From Podocnemis expansa (taxonomy: Eukaryota; Chordata; Testudines; Podocnemididae), in the NCBI GenBank assembly GCA_007922195.1, contig ML681981.1, forward strand, positions 14,083,771 through 14,147,770: a stretch of 64,000 nucleotides of DNA. The letters run 5' to 3'. Under the pieces are notes generated by a model. That model made no database searches. It saw only the letters and a program-made list of their open reading frames with translations, and had not been told where the DNA came from. Position numbers and translations under genes: made by a program. Position 1 is the stretch's first letter. Each line of letters opens with the position of its first letter. Positions 36,180 to 48,414 of the stretch are shown piece by piece.

Positions 36180-36492
36180 TGCTCCCTGAAAACATCAGCA
36201 AGGCTACCTCATTATCCACCTTCCAGTCCCTCTTTGAAACTCTCCTTTGCCATAACACCGAAAAAACTTAGTGATGGTTAGGCTGCTAGTGTAATGAGAC
36301 CACAGCCTACTGTGCTGACCACTGCTTGTACTCCTCTATTTTCCACATTCATTTCTTGTCTTACACTTTGATTTTAAGCCTCTTGCAGGGGCCAGCTTTT
36401 TGTTCTGTGCATGTACAGCACCTAGCGCAATTGGATCCTGGGCCATGAGGGGGACTCCTAGGTGCTACAGTAAGATAAATAAATAACAACTT
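36180..36492 (+). mobile_element. old LINE (L2/CR1-superfamily) 3' end
   Basis: The order TCTTTGAAACTCTCCTTTGC, GTGATGGTTAGGCTGCTAGT, GATTTTAAGCCTCTTGCAGG, TGTTCTGTGCATGTACAGCA and CCTAGGTGCTAC, with an AATAAATAA tail, is that of a widespread sauropsid LINE 3' terminus. The element may extend upstream to about 35860, but the coding part is too decayed to confirm. A reverse-oriented relative lies at 25385-25560. Confidence 0.65.
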
Positions 36493-36817
36493 TTGAGTTG
36501 GTGCCCCTTGATGGAGTATATCCCTTCCCAAGGGAGTTTCATGGTCTACAAAGAAAGTTCTATCAGAGATCTCCACTGGACCTTTGCTGACAAAGGCAGA
36601 GGAGGGCTGCGTGTGCCATCAGGCCACATAAAGACACAGGGTGTATGACAAAATGGTTGAGTTCTGGTGTAAGGAAGTATGAGGGAGGAACCTAGGCCCA
36701 ACTGGAAAATATAAAGAAATTCCATGAGGAAAAGCTTGGAGGTACTCCAGGTCCTTTTGTAGGTTTTCCACAGAAGACTTCAATTTAGGTCATTTTTTAA
36801 AAATTAACGGGGTTATT

Positions 36818-36842
36818 TATTTATTTATTTATTTACTTTTTA
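36818..36842. repeat. (TTTA)n microsatellite
   Basis: Five to six TTTA units. Confidence 0.85.
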
Positions 36843-39245
36843 AAACCACCTAACCCAAGATAGTGGCTACTGAACTGTTTGTGAGGTGCATTTATTACTG
36901 AGGGATCAGACACAGATGAAAAGGAAATAGTACGAGGGGCTCAAATATATTTAAACTAGGGCAAAGTGCCTGGACTTCAAGTTGTTTCATTTTGCATTAT
37001 CAACTGAGAAATGGGACCACTTCCATGAAACATTTGTCTCAGGCACTTAAATTTTTTCACCTATTTTCCAACAAAAAAAAATTGTTATATCCCCTAGCAT
37101 CATCTGCTCTATACTTTTATTATACTTGTTCTAAAAGCTGATTTAGTCATAAAAAAGCAATTTGGTAAGTTAAGAATAAGCTAAAATGATATTCCCAGAT
37201 CCTGTGCCATAGAAACAGGAAAAGATGGAGTTTTCAAAAAACCTTAAAGGGTGGGGTGCTTAAGTCCAGACATGCTTTGGAAAATCCCACCCAATGTCAA
37301 AGTCAGGATGACAAGTCCAGTACATGTTTGACATTTTTCTCTGTGTATTTTTTAAAATTAATCACTTCCTGTGCATTGACAACCTAGTATAAATGCAAGA
37401 AAAGAGGACCACATGAAAGAAACTTTTGTTCGAGATTGGTTAGAAAGAACAAACTTCCTCCAATTTATGTTGGACATAAATATCAGTGTGGAACTTTCAT
37501 TCCCTTAGCTTTGGTTAGCTTAGGCTTTTGTGTATGTTGTACTCAAGCCTGATGAGGTTAGGAACCTAAATCTTGTTTTTAAAAGGGATGTAGGTATTTA
37601 GGAATCTAAATCCCATCCACCACCTATGGGCCTTAGACTCCTAAGTGCCTGGGCAATGCTAGCCCATTAAAGGCCTAAAAATGAATATTTTCAGCCTCCC
37701 CAACAAATAGCAAAACAAACAAAAAAAGGGGATGGGAATTCCCCCTTACACTGCTTGGTAGTATAAACAATTACTTAGTTAGCTTATGCCTAGTGCTGAC
37801 TCTGCCTAGATCCCTTTTGAAAAGACCTGGAGTCCCAAATCAGTTGGGCATTGTAATGCTGAGCGAAGTAGTCCCCTAAATACCTTTACAAATCTGGGCC
37901 TGTATGTTTTGTGGATTTGTTTCACTCTTTATACACTGACTCATCACTATGCTATCTGCATCCATCTGATTACAGTGTCACATAATGAATGAATTAATAA
38001 TACATTCATTAATGCAGTCTAGCATATCTAATAATTAACCTCTAAGCTAAATATTAAAGAGATGGTAATTTTTACAAGAAGCGCAAACCATCATGGTCTC
38101 ATTCAAGACCAGGCTTAAGAAAGTAAATGCCATGGAAACTGTATCAGATCATTTAAAAAGTGACTTGTTTTTATTAGTTAAATTGAGCATCATTATCGTG
38201 GTGTTGTTTTTACAGCAGAACTTCTCACTATTCAAAGCAGAAATCTGCTTAAGAATCAATAGCATGATAAAGCTCTTGGTCAAGAATAGACAGTAATGCC
38301 AGATTTAAAATATGTGGGAATTGCTTCTGTAAGAGACAAAGCATAAATTCTGCTCACTTACATATATAAGATTACACAACTGAATCCTGTGATATTATTC
38401 CAGTTTTATCTCAGTGTAACCAAACAGAATTTGTTGTCCCTCTGTGTTCTAATTTACACTCTTCCTCTCCATGCAATGCCAGAAATACACAACTCCTTTT
38501 TGGACTTCACAGTGGCAGAGAACAGGAATATTTAGCTTTTATACTGACCTGAAACGTTTCATTTAGACTCTGTTAAAATAGTAACTGAATTTAATGATCC
38601 AGATCCTAAATTGCACATCTGGAAGTTACATTAGTAATACAATTGTTCGTTAATCAGCAAAGGAAGAGTGGATGGTTTCTTTACTTGAGAGATGAATTTA
38701 AAGTATGCATTCTACCCACACAGCTCGATATTTAACAGAAAACTTAGGTGTCACATTTTTCTCAGTTTTCCTAAAGCTTTAATTTATCAAGGTAAAACTA
38801 ACCACCCCCTACATTTTAAATTAGTCATTCACTACAGTTTTTCTACTGAATTATGTAACTCTAGGAATATTACATTTTTGAGAGACTAATTTGGCTAGCC
38901 CACCTTGATTATAGTCATCTTCATGGTTAACTATTTCTTTCCTTTAAAAGCATGTTATTTTATGAAAGCACATGCAAGTGAAATGAGAAAATGGGATACA
39001 TTATTGTGAATACAATGTCCAGAATTGTCTGTTTTGGGGAATCAGGCTAAAACTAGGTTTAATCAAATATCATTTGATTTATCCAGAACATTTAGTATGT
39101 AAAAATTGGAGGAAGCTCCAAACCTAATCTGAAGTCAAGGTTCTTTCCAGTTACCAGTCAAACTAGGAAAACTGTTACCAGTCTGTAACTAAGTCAGGTA
39201 AACAAAACTACGTTAGGGCACTTGCACTTCCTATCTTTGCAATAC
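36843..39245. other. unassigned DNA with traces of old repeats
   Basis: 37545-37915 holds phrases such as CCTTAGACTCCTAAGTGCCT and AAATACCTTTACAAATCTGG, which resemble an old amniote repeat, too diverged to bound. The rest is featureless. Confidence 0.35.
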
Positions 39246-39257
39246 CTTAAACAAGTT

Positions 39258-39294
39258 AAAGAAGACTAGACTAACATAGCTACCCCCTTTGGAA
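39258..39294 (+). mobile_element. 37-bp Penelope-like element terminal insertion with perfect 12-bp TSD
   Basis: The 37 bp are only the extreme PLE end (GACTAGACTAACATAGCTAC, then CCCCTTTGGAA). The 12-bp repeat CTTAAACAAGTT flanks it exactly at 39246-39257 and 39295-39306. This marks the terminal segment as the 3' end copied first at integration. Confidence 0.85.
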
Positions 39295-39884
39295 CTTAAA
39301 CAAGTTGTCACCAAGCAACCTTACATGCACACACAAATCCCAACACCCCACTCCAGTCCTTACTGGGGTGGCATAATGGGACACAGTGAGATACAGCTGG
39401 TTGGGGGGATTTTCCCCTGTGCAACGACAGCCAAAGGCACCATAAGCAAATCTCTCTTGCCTCTTTGACAAGGCCTGCTTTAAGGAAGCTGCTGGGGGAG
39501 GGACTTGGGGCACAGCTGTAGGACATTGTAACGTGGGGGTCTCAAGTGTGCTGCTGTTCAGAGACATCTGGGAATGTGCCAAGGCTTCCCCTTTTTGTAC
39601 TGGAGCTGTTCTGGCCCCTGGAGAAGATCAGAATCTGGAAAGCATGGAAACTGCACAAAGTCAGCTGTGTTCGTTTATACAGAAGGCCAAGTACAAAATG
39701 TGCACACCAGAGTTGGTGGGGGGGGAAATATTTGTCTTTTGGTGAGCTCTGAAGCCAGATATTTTTAGGTAAGCTTTTAAACCAACAACATTAACTTTTA
39801 CTAGATGAGAGTGCTTTATACAAGACAACTTGGCACTCAAGAGTGTTTAGCACTAGCCTGATAGAGAGCCCGTCTTAAGTCCTG

Positions 39885-40000
39885 GCTCTGTCTTAGACAG
39901 AGCAGTCTTTCATCCCAGCTCACCCTAAATCAGGCAGAGCAGGGACACAAACTGGTATTTCCCAGGCCATTGTCCTAACCACCAGCCTAGAAAGTGAGAG
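39885..40000 (-). mobile_element. MIR-like CORE-SINE, tRNA-derived 5' part
   Basis: In minus sense a tRNA-like A-box region (GGCTGGTGGTTAGGAC) is followed by a degenerate B-box zone (CCAGTTTGTGTCCCTGC) and CTGCCTGATTTAGG. This is the order of an amniote CORE-SINE head. Confidence 0.55.
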
Positions 40001-40640
40001 AGAAAGAGACTGACAGTACATCTCTGTGAAGGATTTTATCAAAAGTGTTCCAACCCACTCTAATACCTACTACAAATAGACTTATTTATTGTTAGCATAA
40101 CAAGAAATAATCTGTTTTAACCAGGAACACTTCTATGTTCTCAATTATGTATGTAGATGTCTAGTACTGTATTTTTGAATAATGATGAATGTTTACTGAC
40201 ATTTCCTTAAGAAGAATAAGAATATAAAATCTCTGGAGTGCATTTCTTTCTAGGCAAGTTAGAACACTAGCGTCTATTTAGAATCCTCTTTTTCTCAAGG
40301 AAACTGCTGCTATCTGAGCCACTGAACAACACAATGCTGGTAACATTTCACTACAAGAGCCAGAGCTTTTCAGACGGCATCCCTGTATTAGACATCAGAT
40401 CAAGGCTTCATTGTTTTGGGAGCAGTAGAAGGTACATGGGGGCAGGGGAAGAGCAGTGGCAGCCCTAGACCAAATGATGTTCCAGGAGAGGAGTGTCTTT
40501 AGTGCTCACTCACCTCCCCTCCATCTGAGATTTGAGGAAAATGTAGTCCTCAAAAAGTCTGGAAGGTCCCACAAGAATTTTCAAAGGTCCAGAACATTCG
40601 AGGAGGTTAGTGAAAAATAAATCCACATGCAGAATGCTTG
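40001..40640. other. unassigned DNA
   Basis: No recognisable feature before the candidate exon. Confidence 0.4.
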
Positions 40641-40676
40641 ACGCATTTTACTAAAAACATTCTATTTTCCTTTTAG

Positions 40677-40771
40677 TCACCAACAACAAAAAGAGCACCC
40701 CAAACCTGACTACTGACGAGCTTGGCAACCAAGTGGCACAGAGGAACCATGAAAGGCCATTAGCTGGCCAG
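40677..40771 (+). CDS. candidate 95-bp protein-coding exon, unknown gene
   Basis: Seen in the sequence: a branch-point-like TTTTACTAAAAAC at 40646-40658, a pyrimidine-rich stretch (TTCTATTTTCCTTTTAG) ending in AG at 40675-40676 with no intervening AG, and a near-consensus donor CAG/GTGAGA at 40772. Only one of three frames is open across the exon. It begins after two bases (phase 1) and ends on a codon boundary, reading TNNKKSTPNLTTDELGNQ and then VAQRNHERPLAGQ. The peptide is hydrophilic and not low-complexity. I do not recognise its family. The frame also stays open past the donor to 40999, so the boundary rests on splice signals only. It could be a cassette exon of a large gene whose introns fill this window, or a chance match. 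Confidence 0.35.
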
Positions 40772-41290
40772 GTGAGAATCCACATCCAGGGGAGGCCACA
40801 GGAGAGCCATCACAGCCTTGCACGACTCTCTCAGAAATCCTTGCACAAGAGGCATCCTGTGTGTAAGAGGGGAGTCCTCATAATTTATGCAGCAGATTGT
40901 TTCTTGAGTTACTTTTGGCAATTCTGGAATAGTCTCTGCCAGCTCACTCATTTGGAAAGCAACACACTCATCCTGTCTTTTTGCAGACACTTAGCATGAT
41001 AGATTTCCTCTCTTCTGACAGGTTATGTTAGTTCTGTAGGGTAGGAGCTAATTATGAATATAGGAACACCTGCACAGCTGTTTGTGGGGCATCAAATACT
41101 TTGACTGATACTTAGTGAATTATTTTTGCAAAGCAAGTCAATTAAAAGGATTAAATAGCAACATTTGCTAGAAGAATGTAAATAGTTCTAACAAAGAGGA
41201 CTGATAAGTAAAGCTTAGAAGGTATTATTTCAAGCCAGCATATTTTTCAAGTAATGTGCATGAAACCAAAAGAATGGGTATAGAAAATAA

Positions 41291-41380
41291 TACTGGACTA
41301 GACTAACACGGCTATCCCTTTGGAATGCAAAAAATAAACCTGTTAGTCTTAAAGTGCCACACAACTGCTTGTTGTTTTTT
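41291..41380 (+). mobile_element. permuted Penelope-like element micro-copy
   Basis: The terminal segment (CTAGACTAACACGGCTATCC then CTTTGGA) comes first, followed in the same orientation by the upstream part of the tail (GCAAAAAATAAACCTGTTAG to CACAACTGCTTGTTG). Candidate TSD TATAGAAAATAA (41279-41290) / TATAGAGAATAA (41381-41392), 11 of 12. Confidence 0.78.
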
Positions 41381-41392
41381 TATAGAGAATAA

Positions 41393-41984
41393 ACATATAT
41401 TCCTGAAACTCTTAGCTGATTATAATCTTCAATGTGTAAAACTATTATAGTTATAATCAAATTGTGACTAAGATGAGGCAAGACTCTTGACAGCATTTTT
41501 TATTTTTAAATGGAATGCTAGGATAAAAATATTCAGAGTTGTGTTTTTATTTAAAACTCTCTACTAGCAATAATAAGACTCGAGAGAAAAACAAAGATTA
41601 AATCTGTGTAGCTGTTGACTCGAAACCAGAGCTTCAGTTATTACTTTTATCATTCAAACTCTTAAAACAGAGAGAAAGTACTTAAGTGACTTAGGAGACA
41701 GAGGAAATCTCTTCGCTGATTGTGGCAAATTCACCACTGTCAGATCAGATCATTCTTTCTGGATCAGTTGAGTAGTCAGTGGAGACCAACTCAATCAATT
41801 GGGAAGCTGAAGTGTTAAAACCAGTCCCTTAAGTGGCATGGAGCTGCATACATGGGAACACATTTCCCATTGGTGCAGTGTAGTGAAGATGTAGAAGAGG
41901 AGTTATGAAGTCAACAGGAGTTACGCAGCCTCTTACATAATTCCCATCTGCTGCCATATTTCCAGGTAAATGCAGACCGAGGCT
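41393..41984. other. unassigned AT-rich DNA
   Basis: Nothing recognisable. Confidence 0.5.
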
Positions 41985-42195
41985 AAGAGCTTTTCCATAC
42001 TTATAATGCTACAGAAGCACTATGTGAACAAGAGAGGTTCCCTGTGGCTGCAGGTAAACCATCTCTGTGAGAGGTGCTAGTTACGCTGATGGAAGAATTT
42101 TTCTATTGACCTTGTGCTGTCAACACAGGGATTTATGTCAGCCTAATGCCAACACTCAAGGGTGTGGCTTTTTCACACCCCTGACCAATGTTCTT
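41985..42195. mobile_element. diverged MITE-like palindromic element
   Basis: A hairpin, GGGTGTGGCTTTTTCACACC at 42160-42179, is followed by CCTGACC, and the left side has GCTTTTCCATACTTATAA. The layout resembles other palindromic MITEs of this window, but its ends are eroded. Confidence 0.4.
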
Positions 42196-45100
42196 AAACC
42201 AATCTAATTTTCTAATGTAATCCAGGTCTTAATCTTGCTTTCAGAAGTGACTTAGGCCTTTAGGATTGACAGTCACATTCAAAAACAGCAGAAATTAAGC
42301 TCTTAAGAGCCTAAACCCACCTTTCATAAGGACTTAACACCAACAGCTGTCAATATTTCGAAAGTAAATATATTTGACTTTCTCTGTACTTGTGAACAGA
42401 GCTAGGAAGAAAACAGTTTTTGGTCCTTCACATATTTTTGAGTGTTTGAATTTTTTTTTCTCATTTTGAAGAGTACAAATCTCAAAAATGCTCACAAACT
42501 GAAAACTAAAAAAAATTGTCCCTTTCTTTTTTAAAATAATTTTTTTTGGTGTGTCTGGCTTACATTTCAAAATAAAAAGCAATTTAAAATGGGAAAATCC
42601 ATACATATTCATTTAGAATAGGTCAAAATGTTCAATTTTGACACTTTAAGAAAACATTTTCTGAGTCAGGAGAGCCAATTAAACTGTTCCATGAGCAGTT
42701 TTGGTTTCAATTAATCAGCATTAGCTGATGCAAAAGCATTGTTGTCCAGATTAAATAATTGGCCAAGTTTCTGGCCTCTTTCCAAATTGTCATCATTTCT
42801 TGTTGCAGCCTTGCATCTTATATTTTAAAAGCTTTGGTGTGGGATCATTATAATTTAACCTTTACATTAGTACATGGGTCTTTAATTTCATGTCTTTTTT
42901 CCTATTTATATATTGTTACTTTTTATTTTTGCCCTTTTTTGAGTGTTTGGAGCCATCTTAATGATCACCTGTTATTACTCCTGAAAATGAGTAAGAATTG
43001 TGTTCTTTAGTCTTATAAAAGGTGTAAAAGGAAGCAATGGTGCAGAGACAGCTGTCCTCATTTTTATCGGCTTTGACTGCATAAGTAAGTAGAAAATTGA
43101 GACAATACTAGTTTGGTTATTTTTACCATTATCACAATCTTTATCTGTAATCATTAATACTGTAGCAATCCACTGCAGTGAATATAAAGAAGAATTACTG
43201 AACTTCTTGACAAGTCTTATAAACTAACTGGCATTGGATCTGGAATGGATGATGCTTATATGGAAACTCTCCTGGGATAATCTAGTGCTGTAGGAAATGG
43301 CACTAATGATTTAGTAGTTAGCAGTAGTATACCTTTTGAGCCAATATAAGCCAAGCTTCATCATGGTGCTAGATATCAAAGGGGCACTGTGGTTTTGGAA
43401 GTAGCGTTACCAGTGAAACTCGCTTGACTTCAACAGAGTCATTCATGATTTAAACCAAAGTGAAATTGAGAGAACCAGGTCTCCTGTTGTTTTATGAAGC
43501 TTAACATGAAGTTTCCCAGGTGACTTTTTAAAATCTATTGTAAAAAGTTTGTCAAGTCATTTTTCTCCTGAGGTTACTGATATTTATTTACAACCTTTAA
43601 TTGTGTTAGTTTTGGAATAGAACCACAAATAGCATGGAGGATGTGATGCTGCAGACTACCAGGAGAGTAGATACTGCAGTTGGGGGAGGAGAGGATGAAA
43701 GGGAGGATAATATATCCTCTGTTGAGGCTCACACCATTGTGTCATCATTGTTATTTTTAGGAAGACAGGTAGATTAAAGTTAATGCAGGTACATCTATAC
43801 AAATCACAAATAAACACCCTGGCTGTAGCATAAATGCAGTCTTAGGAGGAGAATTTGCGGCTCCTCTCAACTTTTTTTATGTAATTTGCTGCTCTTCAGT
43901 TAGCAGATATAACTAAACCTGGATTATGATATTGGTAGATCAGTTTATGACAATACTGACAAACCTCCCATGCTTGCTCCATTTGTTCTTTATGTAAGGT
44001 GGGTTGGGGGAAGAATTCATAAGACAAAGAATCTATAACATGAGTAAGAACTTCTCTTTTCATAGTTTCAATTCATATTCTTATTTTCTCAGTGTTTTAT
44101 TTTTCATATTCATTGTTCCATAAGAGTTACATGAAACACTGAAGCAACACTTGAAAAGTCATTGAGTTGCATGGCTATATATGGTTTAAGACTTTAAGTC
44201 AATAACTGGGCAGCAATTACATTTTCCACAATGATGGGTTTAGAGAGCATGGATTTCTGGTATTTCAGTTTTGGTTTACCATTAGAATTAACTGCATGAG
44301 AACTTAAAGGAGAAGATCAAGCTACTGTGGACTGCAGTTTTGAGAAGATCATACTATTATCAAAACACTCTTTAGTAATTAAAACATTTGTTACTAATGC
44401 TCCATTGAGGAGTGATATTAACAAGAAATATGACTGATCAAGACATAGAGGCACTATTTGGTGTTCCATTAGAAAGTTTAAAAATACACTGCAGGTTTAT
44501 GATCTCTTCAGATACTTCATGACAGTTTCATAAAATGAGTTGATCACATATCATTTTGAGGCAGTTATACCTTTAATGAAAACTGTCAAGGGCAAATCAA
44601 TATCATTCAATTATCTGCTCTGTGTCCTCAATGTACAAAATAAGCATCTAGAAAATTGAATGTTAACTGTACTATGGCTATAAATTGATTTCTAGGCACT
44701 GCATATTGGAAGCTGTGGGGGAATTAAGTGGAAGTGCATGCCCTAATTCTGGGTAGGTAAAATTGTGGTTAATTCTAACAGAAGTATTTAAATTAAGTAT
44801 ATCACCTCTGTGCAGTCTGGAAGCACACTTGATTTTTTCATTATGTTTAGGTTGACAAGGAATGACCTCTGTATTTGCACTGTGAGTAACTCTAGTAAGA
44901 TTTTCTTGTTTAAGAACTGCTGTTAAGAACAGGGATTTTTTTCTTCACAAAAACTAAGAGGAAATCAAACTTTTCCAATCTGTTCTTCAGAGAACACCCC
45001 CATCTTCTAAATCCCCCAAAATATCAGCCCATAATTTAGCTCCCCTGGAAATGAACCAATTCCTTACATTCTCACATATCACTCATTCTATGGCTAATTA

Positions 45101-45489
45101 GTACACATGCTCCTATAATCACTTGCTTACTTCTGAAAAATCCTATCTGAATGTAAGAATTTTTTTTAACAGGCCAATAGGCAACAGAAACAGAAGATGT
45201 TTAACTGGACAAAAGGGGGATGTACAACCTCCAAGAATGGACTTGAGGGGAGGTGCAGTCTCAAACACTTTGGAGCCACTCCTACTTTCTCTCTGCTTGC
45301 CCAGAATGTATCTGAAAATTGTGCCTGACTGGGGGGAATGAAACTGGGTGGGAAGTTTCTCTGTTTCCATGTGCTATTCCTTGGCTAGGGTAGGGGGAAA
45401 GAAAAATGAATGAATGACATAGTTAACTAGGGCAATGTCATTCTCTGCACATAGCAAAACATAAGTAGACAAAATAAGAAACACAGGCT
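42196..45489. other. unassigned AT-rich DNA
   Basis: A weak old repeat trace (TTGACTTCAACAGAGTCA) lies at about 43420-43480. Otherwise nothing is recognisable over about 3.3 kb. Confidence 0.45.
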
Positions 45490-46680
45490 CATGTTCTAAG
45501 TGAGTATCAGCCCCAAAGGTCTGTCCTCCAAAGGAGCCCTTTTCATGGCTGCAAACAGTAGCCCTGCAGCTGGTTCTCAAGATGCTGCATTCCAAAATCA
45601 AGGGGATATTGGCTGCCAAAAGGTATACTCTCCTCCACTGAGCTACACCCCCTCACACACATGTACTTTGCTTCAGAGATGCAACTTTCCACCAATGTGC
45701 AACTTTCAGTTCCAGGCTATGCTGTCATGGCTTATCACCATCACAAGCAATATTAATTGGCATCTTACGTTAGAAAAGGATCATCTGCTGTCACTAAAGC
45801 AATATTTGGTCCAAACGACACCATAGAATTGCAAGCAAAAAAGGTGAAGGAGCTTGTGCTGATCAACACCTACAAGCTTACATCAATTGATGGGCCAACC
45901 CAAGCACTGTTTGCTTTGTCAGGTCCTTCCATCTACTGTGACAACTTCAGTTCCTGGCATGTCAGAAGGGGATGCCGTGACAACAACACAGAAGGAGAGG
46001 TTCTAATAGACAGGCATCAAGTAGCCGACCTACAGCTCATCTACAATGGAAAGTAAAATGCTGAACTTTCACAGTAGCTTATGGGCAACAGGCTCTTCAT
46101 CTGACATCACCTTCTTCATCTTCCAGACAATGACTGCCAGTCATCTTAGAGTGAAAGTGTGGCTGAAACTTTCCTGAAATAACAGCATCAGTAATGTTTG
46201 ATTACCCTGGGCCTGCAGATATCCGACAGCTTGCAGAAGGCAAACTGGAATTTTCCAAAAGCTCAGTGGAAGGTCATTGAATCACAATGAGAGAACTGTA
46301 AACAAACTGGCTGAATTGGATTTGATACGTCCTGCCAATATAAATGACCCTACCAATTTTTCTGTGAATGAGTTTGGGCAGCTTCTAAGAAAATGACCTG
46401 TAGAGGCTATGACTGGCAATATATACCTAGATAGATGGTCCTAAACTTAAGAAAACAGGGAAGGTCTTAGGCCTTTATTACATGCAAATAGAGTGCCTCC
46501 TCCTGTTTCCAAAAGCTGGCTGCTTCAGTTCCTCAAAAATTCAGCTCAAGGCAAAGGCTGTAGCTGTTCTGAAGCTAAAAAAACCATGGAAGATCCTAGA
46601 AGCAATCAAACCATCTCTCTCCTCTGTGTCACCTACAGGCTTATGGACAGATTGATTCTAATGGGCATCAGTGGAGATTA
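45490..46680 (+). pseudogene. old non-LTR retrotransposon: endonuclease and start of RT (segment 1)
   Basis: This is the first of three pieces of an AP-endonuclease-type LINE in the wider Jockey/L2/CR1 group; the clade is not certain. Around 45700-45790 the pattern of a LINE endonuclease is visible (VPGYAVMAYHHHKQY, then SYVRKGSSAV). The frame at 45757-46056 continues with SSWHVRRGCRDNNTEGEVLI and DLQLIYNGK, matching the GDFNS-H-WG...N..G..L....DL.LI block; the Gly-Asp of GDFN is altered. At 46540-46660 the entry to the reverse transcriptase is seen in two frames (SNQTISLLCVTYRLMDRLIL). Stops and frameshifts are frequent. It breaks off at 46680, where a CR1 starts, and resumes after 49160. 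Confidence 0.68.
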
Positions 46681-46995
46681 CTGAATCGTAGAAACTGGAA
46701 GGGGCCATGAGAGGTCATCGAGTCCAGTCCCCTGCACTCATGGCAGGACCAAATACCCTCTTAAACCATCCCTGACAGGTGTTTGTCTAACCTGTTCTTA
46801 AACACTTCCAATGACTGAGATTCCACAACCTGCCTAGGCAACTTACCCCAGTGGTTAATCACCTTGATGGGAATTATTCCTAATGTCCAACCTAAACCTC
46901 CCTTGCTGTAATTTAAGTCTATTGTTTCTTCTCCTATCATTGGCAGTTAAGAACAATAATTTTTCTCTCTCCTCCTTGTGACAACCTCTTAGGCA
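46681..46995 (-). mobile_element. CR1 LINE inserted in the old LINE, 3' part (left half)
   Basis: It begins with the CR1 3' box in inverted sense (GAAACTGGAAGGGGCCATGA, GAGGTCATCGAGTCCAGTCC) and runs through CACCTTGATGGGAATTATTC to CCTTGTGACAACCTCTTAGG. There it is cut by the hAT element; the continuation is at 48910. Confidence 0.88.
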
Positions 46996-47877
46996 CTGTT
47001 CCCTCTAAGGCACGCGGCAGCATGGCTGCGCGCTTAAAAAAATCCTGCCGCGCAGGATTTTCCTGCCCCCGCGCATGGGGCAGTTCAGGGTGGCAGCGTG
47101 GCCGAGGGGAGACGCACCGGAGTGTGGTGTCCGGGCACAAGCCTCAGCCCAGCCCCTCGGCCGGAGGAAGGGAGGGTCTGCAGGCTTGGGTCAGCCCCGC
47201 CACTCCTCTCTCCCCTCCTCTCCCTTCCCTTCCCCGGAGCCTGTGGAGGCTCCGCCTCTTCCAGCCGGGGTCTGGCCGTTTGCATGGCCAGCCCCAGCCT
47301 CCAGCCCGGGCTCCTCCATGCCGGCCAGCACCATGGCCTCCTGCCCCCTGCCCAGCTCTTTGGCCAGCAAAGAGGGCTGGGGGGAGGGGTTGGGTTGGTC
47401 AGGCAGCTGGCGCGGAAAGCGTGGGGGCAGGGAGGGTGTATGGGGAGGGTGGAGAAGGGGTCAGGATGGTGGGCTGGGGAGGGCTTGGGGGGGCTGAAAG
47501 AGAAGATGGGGAGCTGGGGGGTGGGGTTTAGGAGGGCTGGAATGGGGGCAGGGAGCTTAGGGAGTCGGAATTGGGGCAATTCTTCAGCTTTTTAAACAAG
47601 AGGCGTGGCAAAGAGTAAGTGCCATTCATATCCTGAAGTTTGAAACTCCTCAAGTGGGAAACAGGGAGTGCATAGTGCCAAAATGTCCCTTCTGTAACTA
47701 GATAAAGCTGTGGAGGTGAAAAATCTAAAAATCTGTTGTATATTTCCTGAAAGCTAGTGTGGATGTTACTTGAGTGGAGTGACTGAACAGTGAGAGTGTT
47801 TGAGCATGCTAACCCCCTGCTTTCAAAGAACCTGGAACATGTTTTCTCCAGAATCCTGTAACTCCCAACAATTCATT

Positions 47878-47978
47878 ACAAAACAAACAAGGAGTCTTGT
47901 GGTACTTAAAGACTAACAAATATATTGATTGCATGAGTTTTCATGGGAGAAAACCCCATTTCATCAGAAGCTTTGAAG
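47878..47978 (-). mobile_element. Penelope-like element tail nested in the hAT element
   Basis: In plus sense AAACAAACAAGGAGTCTTGT through CATTTCATCAGAAG is the PLE tail on the minus strand. A full set of hammerhead-type core boxes is present (see 47911-47967). No second arm is visible. Confidence 0.8.
47911..47967 (-). ncRNA. hammerhead-ribozyme-like motif in PLE tail
   Basis: On the minus strand CTGATGA (47961-47967), a stem (ATGGGG..CTCCCAT), GAAA (47939-47942) and TTAGTC ending at 47911 occur in the order of a hammerhead core, spanning 57 nt. Stem III is not clear. Confidence 0.45.
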
Positions 47979-48414
47979 AATAATTCACAGAAATCTTAGA
48001 GATGTAATGGAGATATCAGATAAGTACTTGTTTTAAATATAGTAACAGCCAAAAGACTGGGAATCAAAGGAGCCATGAGATTATTCTCTTCACTATGCAC
48101 CCTAATCTGTCCATCAGAAGAAACCATAATGCATTAAAGGGATGTGGTATTTTGGCAGAGATTTTCTCTTAAGTTGAAATATAGCCCCAAAATGATGGGG
48201 CAGGTAAAGATACAAGGGACTGAAAATAGGCTTTTAAGAAATACTGTAGCTTTATCTTAAAGCAGCTAGAAGCCCATTGTTTTGATTTCAGCTGTGTTTA
48301 GCATCCTTCTTGTAGCAGCATTTTCTTGAAAAGAGATGCCTGGAATCTTTTTTTGATTTTTAAAATTTCAATAGAATTTACCCCTCTGGGACCATCAAGA
48401 CATCTTAAATGCTG

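Noticed and set aside
47022..47595. Overlapping open frames of 140-169 codons on both strands
   Set aside because: They occur together in several frames in a GC-rich transposon segment with few stop codons by composition. The products are Pro/Gly/Arg-rich with no domain.
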